Assembly (NCBI GenBank): GCA_002270565.1
Contig: NQMI01000040.1
Location: 216,506 to 280,505 of the forward strand
From: Stenocarpella maydis
Lineage: Eukaryota; Ascomycota; Sordariomycetes; Diaporthales; Diaporthaceae
Reading direction: 5' to 3'
DNA: 64,000 nucleotides
Shown: one piece after another, positions 1-11,906 of the stretch
How positions within the stretch are numbered: the first letter of the stretch is position 1
How the letters are laid out: every line of letters starts with the position of its first letter
Made by a program: the position numbers and the translations under genes
Notes under the pieces: generated by a model
The model's database searches: none
Told to the model about the DNA's origin: nothing
The model's input: only the letters and a program-made list of their open reading frames with translations

Positions 1-474
1 GGGGGGCGAAGAGATCGGGGTTGATGCGGTCGTAGTAGTAGGTGCGTGGCCCGGGGTCAGTGCCGCCAAACCCTCCCCTCTCGGGCTGGGGGGCATCGAC
101 GCTGTTGAAGTCGAGATACAGTCCCAGCTTTCTGTCTGCAGACTGACCGGGCACGAACTGCGGGTCCCCAACGACGGCTGACTCGGAGTTTACATCCGGA
201 TGGGGAGCGTTGCCGCCGAGGAGGCTCTCGTCACCGTAGAGGGAGCCAGAAGGGGCAGTGACGGTTGGGATCGGGGGATTAACACCACCGACCGAGCCAG
301 AGTTCTCGCCATAGTCCCCCGCCCTGGAAACAGCGAGTTAGTAGGTGCCACTTGAAGGGAGAAGCCTATGGGAGGCAATTGTATAGGGGAGACTCACTGA
401 GGTGCCGGTATGGCATAGCAGAAGGGCAGAGCCTGGAGGAGGCCCGTGGTGAGGGCATATCCGCGAGAATACAT
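1..474 (-). CDS. Oxalate decarboxylase-like bicupin, 5' part only
   Basis: Two exons are visible: 474-398 and 323 down to the window edge, with a 74-bp intron (GTGAGT...CAG, 397-324). The ATG at 474 opens a hydrophobic signal peptide (MYSRGYALTTGLLQALPFCY) followed by AIPAPQ, so the product should be secreted. Mature residues include GLYLDFNSV, GGTDPGPRTYYYDR and NPDLFAPP. That order is what I know from the region just before the first cupin of fungal oxalate decarboxylases (bicupins that convert oxalate to formate and CO2 with manganese). Neither cupin metal site lies inside the window, so enzyme activity is inferred from the leader region alone. Another secreted bicupin is the main alternative. 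Confidence 0.65.
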
Positions 475-2544
475 CTTGAAGACAGGGAGATAGGTATTCC
501 GGGTATCTACCTAGGTATGTGACCGGCAGTGCTGCTATACCGAAAGAGCGTGAGTGATGAGTGCGGGATGACGAGAAATGGTTGATGAAATGAGAGGAGA
601 TGCTGCCCTCTTATACACCCGTACGGCATCATACTTGAGACTTGAAATATTTACTATCCGTGATGGCCATGGTGCACATGTTTACCCGGTATCTCCCCCC
701 ACCAAGCATTGTGGTGGAGGTAGTTAGCGCGAAGAGGTCATCGCGGAGAATAGAGTAGCAATGGTGTGTGCCCTGGCCCATTCACACTGCATATTGGTTC
801 ACATGCATTTCGCCCCACCGGGATTTCTGGGCAGACATGCAGAAATGCTGGCCCCCTGGAGTTGATTACTGTAATTCACCTTGCTTGTCTCGTTTCTTGG
901 CATAGTCGTAGTCCAGGACCCAATAAGCCTACAGCCTCATGATGTCACATACATGTATCGGACGAAAAGGGCGGTGATGAGAAAGTCGTGTAGCCCAGGC
1001 TGGCGCCAATAGGATCTTCGCGGGAGCGATGTGTGAAGTGGCGTATTATATCCCGTGGTGGTCGAGGCCACTAGCGCCGCAGGGGGTCGTCGTTCGCACC
1101 TCATGTTCGCTAGTAACTCGGCGTTTGATGGTTAGGTAGATTTGACGCAGCGAGTACTCGACATACTGACACATCAGACGTCCTGATATGTTGCATATCT
1201 GTTGACGAGTTTTGGCCCCGCGTGTAGGATCCCGTGGTCTGCCTTCGCCCCATGGGTGGCCATGGCGCAGAGGAGCTTGACAGAAGCCTGCCCGTGCTTT
1301 TCGGGCCCGAAGTGCGGATCTGCAGTATCCACAGGTAGTACTCCGTGTAGACCAACTTGCTCACTGGCACGCTGTTGGCTCAGCAAAGAGCGGCAGGACC
1401 GGGTGTACGACAGGAGACTTGCGATGGCTTGCTCGTTCGCTCGGACACCCGGGGGAGTCCCGGAATCTCATACCACCACAACAGAGACAAGGGAAGCGGC
1501 AAACAAAACCTGAGGGGGGTTGTATCGCGCTCCACATAGCTTGCCTGTCGGCGCTCCCGTCGTCAACAAATACGCAGGTGTGATAAGGCACCTACATCCT
1601 TCTTTGCGGGTGTACCAGACCGGCAATAAGGCATGGCGAGCGGGATGCGATCCGCCGTACCGCGTGGAGCAAGATGGGCCTATTTTTAGGCATTAGGCTC
1701 GCATCTCAGTAATCTCAGTAGTCTTTGCGGGGTGGTTACAGATTGAGGGGACCGGCCGGCAGGGGCAACATGCTCGGTGAGAGAGGCAGAGAGGGGCTCG
1801 TGTCACGGTGCCACGGCATCGGCCCCGGCAAAGGCGCACCATGTGTTCGAGGAGTCATCACCGCGCCGTCACGGCCAGGTCCCTCGAAGGCCTCTCCGAA
1901 ACCGACACCGAGCCGAGGCAGAGGCGAGGTCGGGATGAAGCCGTGCAGATCGCGCGGGTGGGATGGCTGGGTGGCATCGCGCTGTCAGGGCGTGCAATGA
2001 AGTCATGATGTCATGCACAGGCCAGTGGATGGGCTGTGTGGTCGTCAGGCTTTGGTAGGGAGGATTGGCTGGCTGTTGTTGTGAGTGACGGTATCCATCT
2101 AACCAAGGAGTCGATCGTCGACGTGTAGTGTAAGTAAGGTGGTTGGAGTGTGTGTCGAGGTTTAGGGCGCTAAGTCGGGTCCGTCCAATCCCCACCCACC
2201 GCATCTCCGTGCCGCCTTGGCGCTGAAAGCTTAGCCATCAAGACCAGGTCAGCACACACTACGCACTTTAAGTATGTAGTGTATGGAGTACACTAGGAAG
2301 TGGGAACGGGCGAGTGGGGCTTCATCACACGCTGAAATTTTGAGATCCCGTCGCTATACTATCACGCTACCCCGTACACAGCCTTGGTGGAGAGGCTGAT
2401 CGACCTATCGACCGCTCGCGCGGAGGAGCGAATCACGCATCAAGTGACCCAGAGGCTGCACTACCACCACAATCAAACAAACAAACAAGGTTCAGACCCC
2501 AGCTCGGCTCGATCCAGCCGAGCATTGATTGCCAGCGTCCAGTC
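475..2544. other. Intergenic, no gene recognised
   Basis: This 2-kb gap separates the divergent bicupin and SET genes and presumably contains both promoters. Short open frames on both strands at 1.1-2.2 kb have no recognisable domain, no splice-supported extension and mirror each other on opposite strands, as expected of GC-rich non-coding DNA. I see no repeat or RNA gene. Confidence 0.5.
608..617 (-). promoter_or_regulatory. Possible TATA box of the oxalate decarboxylase-like gene
   Basis: The minus strand reads TGTATAAGAG about 135 bp upstream of the ATG at 474. Position and sequence fit a fungal TATA element, but this rests on the motif alone. Confidence 0.35.
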
Positions 2545-4279
2545 ATGACATTTGGCCACAAAACATGCGAATTCTTGAGCTGGTTCAGGGCGCAACCCGG
2601 TACCACCTTCCACGATGACATCGAGATCCGAGACCTGAGACACAGAGGCGCCGGCCGTGGTGTAGGTGAGTAAGCAGCACAGCACAGCACACCTTCTGAA
2701 GCGCATCAACGCACCTGAGCACTTACACGCCCGCCCTGCCGCAGTCGCCAAAGCCGACATTTCCCCGGACACCGTCCTCTTTACCATCCCTCGCCAGTCC
2801 ATCATCTGCACCAGTAACTCGACACTAGCCACCAGGATCCCCGGCCTGTTCACCCAGCCAGGGGAGCACGATGGTGAGGACGACGACGACGACGACGACG
2901 ATGACGCCTCACAGGACTCGTGGACCTCCCTCATCCTCGTGCTCATCTATGAGTCCCTCCGCACCGATTCGCCCTGGAGGCCCTACCTGGACGTCTTGCC
3001 CACCATCGACGACTTCAGCACGCCCATGTTCTGGGCTGCTGACGAGCTGGCCGAGCTGCAGGCCAGCCCTGTGGCGGGCAAGGTGGGCAAGGACGAGGCG
3101 GAAAGGATGATGCGGACTAAGATCCTGCCCGTCGTCAGGGCCAACCCGAGCGTTTTCTTTCCGGACGGCACCGAACATCTGAGCGACGACGAGCTTGTGC
3201 AGCTCGCCTTCCGCATGGGCAGCGTCATCAGTAAGCAGCTTCCGGAGACACTTTTTTTTTTTAATTTCTTTTTTATATAAACCCGCCTGAGAATCGGAAT
3301 CTCATTCCCGGAGCATTTGTCTCAAAAGACCATGGCTGCGCTGCGGTCTGCCCCACGTAGAATGAGACCCCTTCTTGGTGCTGTGAAGGCTGACTCCAAC
3401 CCTGCAGTGGCGTACGCGTTCGACCTCGAGAAGGAGGATGACGAGGCGCACAAGGACAATGATGACAACGATGAGGAGGAAGGAGAAGACGAGTGGGTCG
3501 AGGACCGCGAGGGCAAGACGATGCTCGGGATGGTGCCCATGGCCGACATCCTAAACGCCGACGCGAGCTTCAACGCGCACGTCGAGCACGGCGAGCACGC
3601 CCTGACCGCGACGTCGCTGCGGCCCATCAAGGCCGGCGAGGAGATCCTCAACTACTACGGGCCCCTCAGCAACGGCGAGCTGCTCCGGCGCTACGGCTAC
3701 ACGACGGCCGCCCACCGGCGCTGGAACCTCGTCGACCTCGCGTGGGACCCCACCGTGCTCGCCGCGCTCAGGGCCGAGGTGCCGCTGCCGGCGGCGCAGT
3801 GGGACGAGGTGCTGGGGTCGCTGGACGAGGACGAGCTGGAGGAGGATTTTGTCATTGAGCGCGGGGCCGAGGACCCGGACTCCGAGGGGAGGGTGAGCGA
3901 GGTGGAGAGGGCGGCCGGCGCCCCCGAGGAGCTGGTGGAGCAGCTCAAGGCTGTGGCGAAGGCCCTGAAGAAGGTCAGGCCTGAGGCGGTGCCGGACAAG
4001 ACCGCGCGGGACAGGCTCATCTACTCTGTCATCGCCAGGGCGCTGGACGAGAGGGCCGGGCAGTATGGCACCACGTTGGAGCAGGATCTCAGGCAGTACG
4101 AGCACGGAACTGACGGCGCGGACCAGAAGGTGCGGCGACAGCGCATGGCCTTGGACGTCAGGATAGGCGAGAAGGTTCTGCTGAGGCAAGCAGCCGAGTC
4201 CGTGAGGGCGAAGCTTGCTGAGCTGGCAAAGGCCGAGAGTGACGGCGAGAAGCCCAGTGCTAAGCGGCGGAGGGTCTAA
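2545..4279 (+). CDS. SET-domain ribosomal-protein lysine methyltransferase, RKM4/SETD6-like
   Basis: Three exons (2545-2665, 2745-3230, 3408-4279) give 492 residues. The introns are 79 and 177 bp, and both junctions restore conserved sequence: GRGV+V at the first, GSVI+MAYAFDLE at the second. The start ATG precedes CEFLSWFRAQPG and IRDLRHRGAGRGV, the usual N-terminal SET half of Rubisco-LSMT-type enzymes. VPMADILNADASF, a short linker and LNYYGPLSNGELLRRYGY form the cofactor-binding SET core. The C-terminal helical part matches the Rubisco LSMT substrate-binding domain in position. In yeast, Rkm4 methylates a lysine of 60S protein L42, and a like role is inferred. Two acidic runs (around residues 105 and 230) are low-complexity inserts. 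The end is Lys/Arg-rich (KRRRV), a possible nuclear signal. Confidence 0.85.
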
Positions 4280-4601
4280 GGTCTTGGTGATCAAATCTCA
4301 AGTGCATCTCAAGATACCCACACATAGCTTTCAAGGCAACAATTGCATGGACGTAGGGACATCCATCCCCTACGGGTCTACTTCATTCCCTACTAGCCGT
4401 TGCGTCACGCTGTTTAGCATGCGAGTTTCCAATCATCCCATACACAACGCCGCACCACCTTAAAACCCATTTATCCGTTGGTGGGCATCCACCAGTTTCC
4501 TGAGTCCGAGTTTAAGCCTACGTGCTCTCCTCGTGTCCCCTCTGCTAAATGAAGATACTAATAGTAGGGGATTGGGAGGAAGAAAAAGGAGACGCATCTA
4601 T
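4280..4601. other. Convergent 3' intergenic spacer
   Basis: The SET gene and RTT109 end toward each other here. The 322 bp should hold both 3' untranslated regions. Nothing else is seen. Confidence 0.5.
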
Positions 4602-6581
4602 TCAAGCTGTTTTGGGCTTCTTCCGCACCAAGCCTCCACCAAGGGTATGCACGCCCGGTGTTTCGCTTGCGCCAGACACCTCTGGGCCGTCTCCGACTGG
4701 GCCGGCGGCTTCAGAGTCTGACTCCTTGCGCTTCTTTCGCGGAACGATAAGATTTACTGAGGATGAACCGATATCCTTATTTACTGTTGCCGGGGTTGTC
4801 GTATCTGTTTTAGATTTTCTCCTCGCCATAAGCACGGTGACACCCGCTTGGGCTGGGGTTGAGGCCGCCTGGGCAGTGCCCGAAGGACGGCCAGTCTCAG
4901 CGCTGCACACCTCGTTGCCTGCAACTGCCCGCTCCTTCTTGCGCACAAGATTCGCCATATTGTTGATGGCAGTTGTTGCGGTGGCATTCGGGGCGGCGGT
5001 TATAGGTCGCCGCCCGACGACCTCCATCGCCCACTTTTGGCCGCCTCCGACTTCGTTAATCCATCTCCTAGTGCTTGCGCTGGCCAGCTCCAGGGTCTCG
5101 AAATCCAGCTTGGTCAGCAAGTCCACCGATCTCTTATAATCGGCTTCGGCAGCGATCCTGGTTCCTCGCCCCTCTGGCGGCCAGTAGTAGTATGGCGTCG
5201 TGACAGGTATGTCGGGCACATAGTTACGTGCATGTCTTTTAATGCGTGGGAGGCGGGGAATAACGGGCCCCTTCAGAACGGGCTTCTTGGCCTTCGCACC
5301 GGCCTTGCTTTTGGAAGGGCTCTGCTTTGGAGGGGTCTGTTGCGTTGAGCCTGGGGTCATTGCCATCTTGAGGGGACTGGTCTTTGGTGTCGAGCCCAAG
5401 GGCACGTCTCGCCTTCTCGGGGGAGTGGAGGGCTGTGTCACTTGCGACCCATCGAAAGAAGTACCGGGTGTGGCAAGAGAGTTGGTAGGCGACGAAGCAA
5501 CTATCGTGTTCTGTTCGGCCCAGCCATATGGTTCAAGCACGACCCAAATGAACCCCGTCATGTGTCCGCTGGAGCATTCCTGTCGGAAGGCCATCATCTC
5601 CCAGAACTGGTGCATAGTTGTGGCGGTGCGCCAGAGCCCCTTTTCTTCATACTGCGCCGACTTGGAGGCTTCGAGGTCGAGCTCATCACGGAAGCGCGAT
5701 TTTGGATCGTCCGGGAACTTGGGAACAAGACATCTCGGTGGGACCCAGTCATACTCCCTAGCAAAGTGCGAGATACGTTCCAGGGGATGACCAAGGACCC
5801 AATTGGAAGACGCGGCCGGTGTTCGGGGCAGGAAGGCTCGCAATTCGTACGCATCTAGGCCGGGTACTACCAAGTACGCCTTGATGTCCTCCCAGTTCCC
5901 AGTCTTGTTTGAGGGCCGGAAGATCTTGTCCTCGTGCGTGCCTTGTGTCTCAATCATGGAATTGAGAACGCGACACCACCATCTGATGAGGCCCCTGTCG
6001 TCCAGGACGTGTTTATCCCTATTTTCAACGCTCCCTGGGAACAAATACTGGTTCTGAGCCCTCGCAAACAGGCTGACAACGGTCTGGACATTGTCGCGAC
6101 GCCGCTGCTCGACGAGGTATGATATGAAGGCGGAGCTGATCTCGCGGATCGGAGAGGGGGTGCCCTTGGGTAGGTTGAGAAGGCTCAGGTAGCCGGTTGA
6201 GTCGGCCTTGGATACGAAAAAGGTGCTTGCCCAGGCTGTGGTGAAGATGTAGATCTCGAGACCGAGCACCAGGACCTGTCTGCCTGCTGGGCTAGAATCG
6301 TGGGGGCTTCCCGGAGCCAAGGGCGACGAGGGCGAGCTGGACGAGGCCAACCTTGCGGCCGCGTCTACGCTGACGGCGAGGAAATGGGATTCGCGGTAGG
6401 TCCTGTCGGGGCGCGCATCTGGAGGAGCCGAGTGCAGAGCATCAGCGCGAGTGGGCGGCGTGGAGAGGTGGTTGATGGTGAACTTGTGGCCCTTGGGAAG
6501 CACCTTGGCGAGCCTGCTCAGCAAGGCGGCGCTGCACTGCTGCTTGGAGCCGGGCGCGCTTTGAGACGCTGCTGAGAACAT
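4602..6581 (-). CDS. RTT109: Histone H3K56 acetyltransferase Rtt109
   Basis: This is a single-exon gene of 659 residues. Rtt109 acetylates newly made histone H3 on Lys56 (and N-terminal lysines) with the chaperones Asf1 and Vps75 during replication-coupled nucleosome assembly, and is a nuclear p300/CBP-like fold enzyme. Diagnostic stretches are HLSTPPT (38-44), TYRESHF (61-67), SKADSTGYLSLLNLPKGTPS (124-143), LDDRGLIRWW (193-202) and QFWEMMAFRQECSSG (325-339). The last two lie in the catalytic core known from fungal Rtt109. After about residue 360 the chain becomes Ser/Pro/Lys-rich and ends in VRKKPKTA, a basic tail suited to nuclear import and histone contact. It shares a 560-bp divergent promoter with the mL57 gene and converges on the RKM4-like gene. 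Confidence 0.95.
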   Translation of the reverse strand: MFSAASQSAPGSKQQCSAALLSRLAKVLPKGHKFTINHLSTPPTRADALHSAPPDARPDRTYRESHFLAVSVDAAARLASSSSPSSPLAPGSPHDSSPAGRQVLVLGLEIYIFTTAWASTFFVSKADSTGYLSLLNLPKGTPSPIREISSAFISYLVEQRRRDNVQTVVSLFARAQNQYLFPGSVENRDKHVLDDRGLIRWWCRVLNSMIETQGTHEDKIFRPSNKTGNWEDIKAYLVVPGLDAYELRAFLPRTPAASSNWVLGHPLERISHFAREYDWVPPRCLVPKFPDDPKSRFRDELDLEASKSAQYEEKGLWRTATTMHQFWEMMAFRQECSSGHMTGFIWVVLEPYGWAEQNTIVASSPTNSLATPGTSFDGSQVTQPSTPPRRRDVPLGSTPKTSPLKMAMTPGSTQQTPPKQSPSKSKAGAKAKKPVLKGPVIPRLPRIKRHARNYVPDIPVTTPYYYWPPEGRGTRIAAEADYKRSVDLLTKLDFETLELASASTRRWINEVGGGQKWAMEVVGRRPITAAPNATATTAINNMANLVRKKERAVAGNEVCSAETGRPSGTAQAASTPAQAGVTVLMARRKSKTDTTTPATVNKDIGSSSVNLIVPRKKRKESDSEAAGPVGDGPEVSGASETPGVHTLGGGLVRKKPKTA

Positions 6582-7141
6582 GTTGCTTGGAAGGGGGAAA
6601 TGGGTATTGGCGAAGTGCTACCGAGGCATTATTGCAGCTGCAGAAAGGACCATTGTTTCCATGTTCAAATGTGTAGATGGATAGATCCGCCAGTCTGCCA
6701 GTCAGCGAGCCGGCCAACCGGCCAGCCCGTCCAATGCGAAGTCGTTGCTGACGACGCGATCAAAGTGCGCCTCCCTGGCCCCCTTCACGTCGCGCGCGGG
6801 CGCGAATGGGGACTGCAGGGAGTAGCTTGACCGAGTCGAGTCGCGCTCATCCAAGCTCTGGTGGGTCTGGCGTGCTATGATATCTTCTACATACACTACT
6901 CCGTAGCAGTAGATACCTACCTGTTGGGCCCGTGCACGGCTGGAGCCCCTGCCCAGGTCCACTGTCGGTACCCACTATCGGTACCCGGTACCCAGCTGTG
7001 CTTGTGCCTGCCGCGGACTCTGAAAAAGTTACTGTTTGTGCAGTCGAAACCGTCAGTGATAGAATCGCAGTCCACCAGCAGCGCAGCCCCGACCAAAGGG
7101 AGGAATGCGCCAGCCTCTCTCCTCCCATCGCCCCCACAGCC
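6582..7141. promoter_or_regulatory. Divergent promoter region between RTT109 and mL57
   Basis: Both flanking start codons face away from this 560-bp interval, so it must carry two promoters. A short direct duplication of a GGTACC-centred segment occurs near 6965-6995. No clear TATA box was found. Confidence 0.45.
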
Positions 7142-8095
7142 ATGGCGCTCAATACCTCTCGTACGGTCTGGTCGACCTCTAGACAAGCGCTGCGCCCCTT
7201 CAGACCCGCAGCCGCCCGACCAGCATGCCGTGCGAACCACCAAGTGGCACGGCACCCAACCGCCCTGCGCGAAAAGAATGACCCCTTGAACGAGCCCATA
7301 TCAGATGCAGACGTGGAGGAGGCACGCCCGAGATGGTCCTACACACCAGAGGGGCTCAAGGGCATCCACGGCTTCTCGCTCAACGTCCCCAAGGTGCCGC
7401 ACCGCTCCATCTGGCACGTCAACGAGGACCCCGCCAAGCTGGACGACTTCTACGAGCGGTTTCTTGGGCGCAACGGCTCCAAACTCCTGCCCGAGGAGAT
7501 AAAGTGGCTGGCGGTTACACACAAGAGTTTCGAGTACGGCCGGAGAGGTTTCAACACGAGGCTGGCCTACTACGGTACGTGACATGCTTCTGCCCCAGAC
7601 GGCGGCGTGTCGAGGGCTGACGGGACACCGCTGACGGGGATACTCGCTCTAGGTCGGCAAATAATCGTCCTCGAGGCCATGAACGAAATCATGACCTCGC
7701 CCCGGGTGGCAGATGAATACCTCGGCGACCCATGGAAGAGGAAACACTACGAATCCCCCGCGCTCCAGAACGTCGACAAGCTGAGTGTAGCTCGGCCCCA
7801 GGATATTGTTCCGTTATCAGGACTCGCCTCTGTCGGGCTGGGCAGTAGGCTGAACGAGGTCATGCGTTGGAAGCCAAGGAATGTGAGTTGATCATCACAC
7901 AAGCATGCCTCACCCTATTGCAGACCACCGGCTGACGTGCTTTAATCATAGCCCGACAATCTCAAGGGATCCGGTATAGAAACGGTCCTTGCCACTTCCA
8001 TCTTCGCCATCATTGGCGCAATGTCTCTGCAGCATGGAGCGGATGCTGCGAGCAAACTTGCTCGGGAGAGAGTCATCCGCCGGATAAAGCAATGA
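7142..8095 (+). CDS. MRPL15: Mitochondrial large-subunit ribosomal protein mL57 (MRPL15, RNase III-like fold)
   Basis: Three exons (7142-7574, 7653-7882, 7952-8095; introns 78 and 69 bp) give 268 residues. The ATG begins a basic, Ser/Ala/Arg-rich leader (MALNTSRTVWSTSRQALRPF) typical of mitochondrial import. The body contains KLDDFYERFLGRNGSKLLP and AVTHKSFEYGRRGFNTRLAY. These correspond to the helical RNase III-like domain that mL57 retains structurally, without a catalytic acidic cluster that I can see. The last exon gives GSGIETVLATSIFAIIGAMS and a basic tail (RERVIRRIKQ). It is a structural component of the mitochondrial 54S subunit. Frame is kept across both introns, and the final intron ends in TAG. 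Confidence 0.88.
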
Positions 8096-8789
8096 GCGAG
8101 TCCTTGAACATGTAACATAAATACATAAACTGTGCTGTCCATCAAACGGCCATGTACAGGTCCCATCAAATCGGGAAAACGATTTCACAAAAAATATTGA
8201 GAAAGACTTGTGTGCACCGTAGGGTCACAATTGAGAGACATCACGCTCGAAGCTACCAGAACAACCAGCAGGGCCCCGAGAGAAGACAGGGAGGCGATGA
8301 TCATTGTCCAGGCACTACCGTCCAGTGAAACTCGCTCACAATCCTCCAGGTATGTTCTTTGCCTTGAAACTGGTGACCTTGGCTCTCAGTCCCGTGCGTT
8401 GCAAAGCTTCAAAAGCCCGTATGTCTGGTCTTCCGCTTGTCTACGTTGGAATATTTATTTAAAGTGCCACAGTGCTTACAAGAAAATCTCAGAAGATGAA
8501 TCTGTATGCTCCTGCAATTGGTCGGTCCACTTATTCGCAAGCTGATCGGCGTGAAGGGATCGTCAGGATGAAGTCATCGCTGATTGATCCCTCGCCCCTA
8601 GGTCCTTCAACAGCATATAGTGGTCCTAAGAAACGAGTCTTGACCAAACACCCACTTATCACTTGGTTGTTTAATGCAGACCTATCTCGAGAGAATAATT
8701 TTGCAAACTTCCATATCCAACCTTTGCGAACCCGTCTTACGCATGTCACAAGCACATTCAACGTTAGCAACCACAACAAAGCTAGCATA
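8096..8789. other. Intergenic, no gene recognised
   Basis: This holds the 3' flank of mL57 and the promoter of the SMP protein gene. An open frame leading into the next gene has no supportable start. No repeats are seen. Confidence 0.45.
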
Positions 8790-9213
8790 ATGGCAGACGG
8801 AACTCTCCCCAAGGACGAGCTCAAGACTCGTGCAGTCGAAGGCGCTCCCCTGTCGCAGCAAGAGGTGGCAGCTATCGAATCGGAGGAAACACGCAGGACA
8901 GGATTCGGCCCAGTGAAGGGCGGGCCGGCGGCTACCGCCCAGAGCATCCACGACAAGCAGCAGACCTTCTTCCAGAAAGCTGGTGACCTGGCTCGCAAGC
9001 CTGTGGGCGAGATCACCAAGGAAGACGCGGCGGAGGTCCAGAAGGCTGAGGTGCGTTCTTTGCATTTCCATGGGTCGCGGAATGAGAAGCATACCATGGC
9101 AGCTAACCTTTTGATTACAGGCTCGGGCATTGGGAGGTCCTCCGGGAGCTGGTACGACATCTTCTGTTGTCCAGTCCATTGCCGACCGGAACTCCAAGGC
9201 GCCGCCTCAATGA
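8790..9213 (+). CDS. SMP-domain (seed maturation/LEA-like) small protein
   Basis: Two exons (8790-9050 and 9121-9213, intron 70 bp, phase 0) encode 117 residues. The protein is hydrophilic and rich in Ala, Glu, Lys and Gln. It carries AQSIHDKQQTFFQKAGDLAR (about 50-70) and, after the splice, VVQSIADRNSKAPPQ. The AQSxxD and QSxADRN pieces are the hallmark of the SMP family, shared with plant seed maturation proteins and found in many fungi as stress- or conidium-associated proteins. The role is inferred to be desiccation or stress protection. There is no signal peptide or membrane segment. Confidence 0.8.
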
Positions 9214-10364
9214 AACAAAGCACTTAGGCCGGATAGGTACTAGAATAACGATTTCACAGCTCTAGTCATTTGCCTAGCTAGTGAGCCCCGGAAATGCGTC
9301 TACAGCAATATATTATAATGTTGACCATCTCAGCAAACCCTTATACCCTGTTGTGTGCCTCGTAGCCTTGAGGTAAAATACTCACTTAAACTTTGCCATT
9401 CAAATAATTGAAGTGTCGAAGGAGTCGCACAGGTCCTTGCTGAAGCTGGGATTCTCAATTCTCATGCTCCATCCAACACGCCCCGGGCTTTCCGCTTCCT
9501 GTCCTCGTCTCGGTCTTCAGCTCCCTAACCCAACATGCTGAGAACTTGCAATTCTCACCCGGGAAAGTCTGAAAGGGTCAGTGATTTGCAAAAACTTCCC
9601 CACTAATTGTCTCTCATGTGGCCTCACTGAGCCGTTATCATATTGGCATTGCCGCTCTCACTGCGCTTTGCAGCTGCCCACTCGGTGTGATGGCTGGACT
9701 TCGGCATCTGGCTCAGAGTTTATGAATTTAAGAGTGGTGCCTGAATGGCAGGTTGAGTGCCGCCATCGTAAGGCACTGCGAACTTTAAGCCCAAACTCAA
9801 TCGATTCAGGAGAATCGTCAGCAGATTGACGGGGATTGCGGGAAGTTTGTGATGACATTCAGCCGCATCACACTCTTTTTGGCTTTTTCCTGCGTCACTG
9901 CGTCGCCGGCCATTCCGGTAGGGAAAGGCTTGTTAACAACAGGGTGTCCCCCCAGAACAACAACTCCTCGTTCTATATGTAGTTACTAGGTACACATCAC
10001 GTCGCCTGCAATCTTGCCTGTATAACCCGAGGGTCAGGAGACCCCTCTTAACTGGCAACGTAAAATGCATGAGCCGGTGAATGAGCGCAATAAAGGTAAG
10101 TAATGTGGGTCAGTCATACTAGAAATCTCCTGATAACCACAAAGTTTATTCCAGGCGATGATATATCCGATCAATCCGGTAGCAAAGACGATATGTATTA
10201 GTAGGACTCACCTGCGATCACCGCTGTAGTCATATAATTACCTAAGTAGACAGCATTCCCAGGCAAAGCATTCCACAATTATTTAGCCAACCCCGTTCTC
10301 GTCTCTATTTTATCTGTCCCAAGCTCTTCATTCTAAGATCCAGCCTGGGATTAAAGCTCTGATC
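9214..10364. other. Intergenic, no gene recognised
   Basis: This 1.15-kb spacer lies upstream of the tyrosinase gene. It is AT-richer than the coding flanks and has short scattered frames only. Nothing identifiable was found. Confidence 0.45.
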
Positions 10365-11906
10365 ATGTTAATTCATCGCCTGGTTCCAATTCTTGCCCAC
10401 CTGCCCTGGCTGCTTCTGGCCATAGGTGCACAAGGAGCAAGTCATGAGGCACGACGAAGCATTGCCCTTGCTGCTGAAGCCTTTGAAATTCTCAAGAACC
10501 ATGCCGAGACTCAATCAAGACCAGCCAGTAACTGTACATTCGAAACGGCAGCCAGGAGACAAGAATGGTAAGTGAATTTCCGCCAAGAAAAAGGAGGAGG
10601 GAAAGGTTGGCTCACATCGTACAATCAAGGACCCAACTCTCACGAGAGCAGCGCATGTCATACATCAACGCCACACTTTGCCTAATGTCCAAGCCGGCCC
10701 TCACCGACCCACGCCTCGCCGCCGGGGCAAAGACGCGGTACGACGACTTTGTCGCCATCCACATCAACCAGACGCAGACGATCCATAATACTGCAAACTT
10801 CCTGACATGGCACCGCCTCTTCGCGTGGAAATACGAGCAGGCCCTCATCAGCGAGTGCGGCTACGAGGGTGCCCTCCCATACTGGGTAAGCAGCTCCCAG
10901 AGACACTTCGAGGTTTGAACCCGCTTGGGGACGACAGTCTTCTCTACGGAGCATATCTCTCAAACCTCATGAAACACTGCGGCCTGTTCCATACTGTATT
11001 CGAATAACACCCCCCCCCCCCAGTTCTTTGAAGTCTAACTCCAAACGCTGCAGGACTGGGCGGCGACAGCCGGCGACCCTTTGAACGCCGAGATCTTTGA
11101 CGGCAGCGACTGGAGTATGGCCAGCAACGGCGTGTACGCGACGCACGGCTGCACCGCCGGCCGCCCGAGGAACTGCATCCCGCCTGGTGAGGGCGGCGGC
11201 TGCGTCGACAAAGGACCCTTCCGCAACATGACGGTCAACCTGGGACCCATCAGTCCGCTCTTGAAAGCGGAGGGAATCGTTGCCATGCCCGCCAATAATA
11301 CGCTAGGGTGGAACCCGAGGTGCCTACGGCGCGACATCACGAACTGGGTTAGCACGCGGTGGACGTCAGAGAAGAACCTTACTGATCTGCTGACGCTTCA
11401 TGACGATATTGCAAGTTTCCAGTTCACCATGCAGGGCAACTACTCTGCTGGAGACTATGGCGTTCATGGTGGAGCACACTGTAAGCACACTCACAAATTT
11501 GATCATTGCAAAACCCTACTAATCATGTTGGCATCAGTCACCACCGGTGGCGACCCCGGCGCTGACCTTTTCAACAGCCCGTAAGTCACGGTCCACTCTG
11601 AAGTAGTAAAAGGGACGGTTGAGTCAAGCATGCTGACCCACGACGTGCAGAGGAGACCCAATCTTTTTCCTCAACCATGCCATGATTGACAGGACGTTTT
11701 GGATCTGGCAGAACCTTAAGCCTGAAAATCGGACAGAGGTCGTCGGCGCAACCATTACGCGGAACAACAACCCACCGAGCCGGAACGGGTTGCTGACGGA
11801 TGAGCTCGATATGGGTGTGCTTACCTCGTCACCACCTATCACGATCGGCCAGGCGGGGAGCACTTTGGGCTTCACCGGCGCTCCGTTTTGCTACATTTAC
11901 ATTTAG
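10365..11906 (+). CDS. Secreted tyrosinase (type-3 copper oxidase)
   Basis: Five exons (10365-10567, 10630-10885, 11054-11480, 11538-11580, 11651-11906) join in frame to 394 residues. The N-terminus has a hydrophobic leader (LAHLPWLLLAIGAQG) with likely cleavage after Gly24. The copper A site shows three histidines in AIHINQTQTIH and NFLTWHRLFAWKYEQAL. The copper B site shows GVHGGAH and DPIFFLNHAMIDRTFWIW. These are the six ligands of the binuclear centre that oxidises phenols to quinones. Each intron junction completes a conserved word (EW+TQLSREQR, LPYW+DWAA, GGAH+FTTGGDPG, NSP+GDPIFF). The length fits short secreted fungal tyrosinases lacking the long C-terminal blocking domain of the melanin-type enzymes. 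No other pigment gene is adjacent, so the substrate is unknown. Confidence 0.88.

Noticed and set aside
1110..2204. Several open frames on both strands upstream of the first SET gene
   Set aside because: No domains, no starts with context, and overlapping antisense frames typical of GC-rich spacer.
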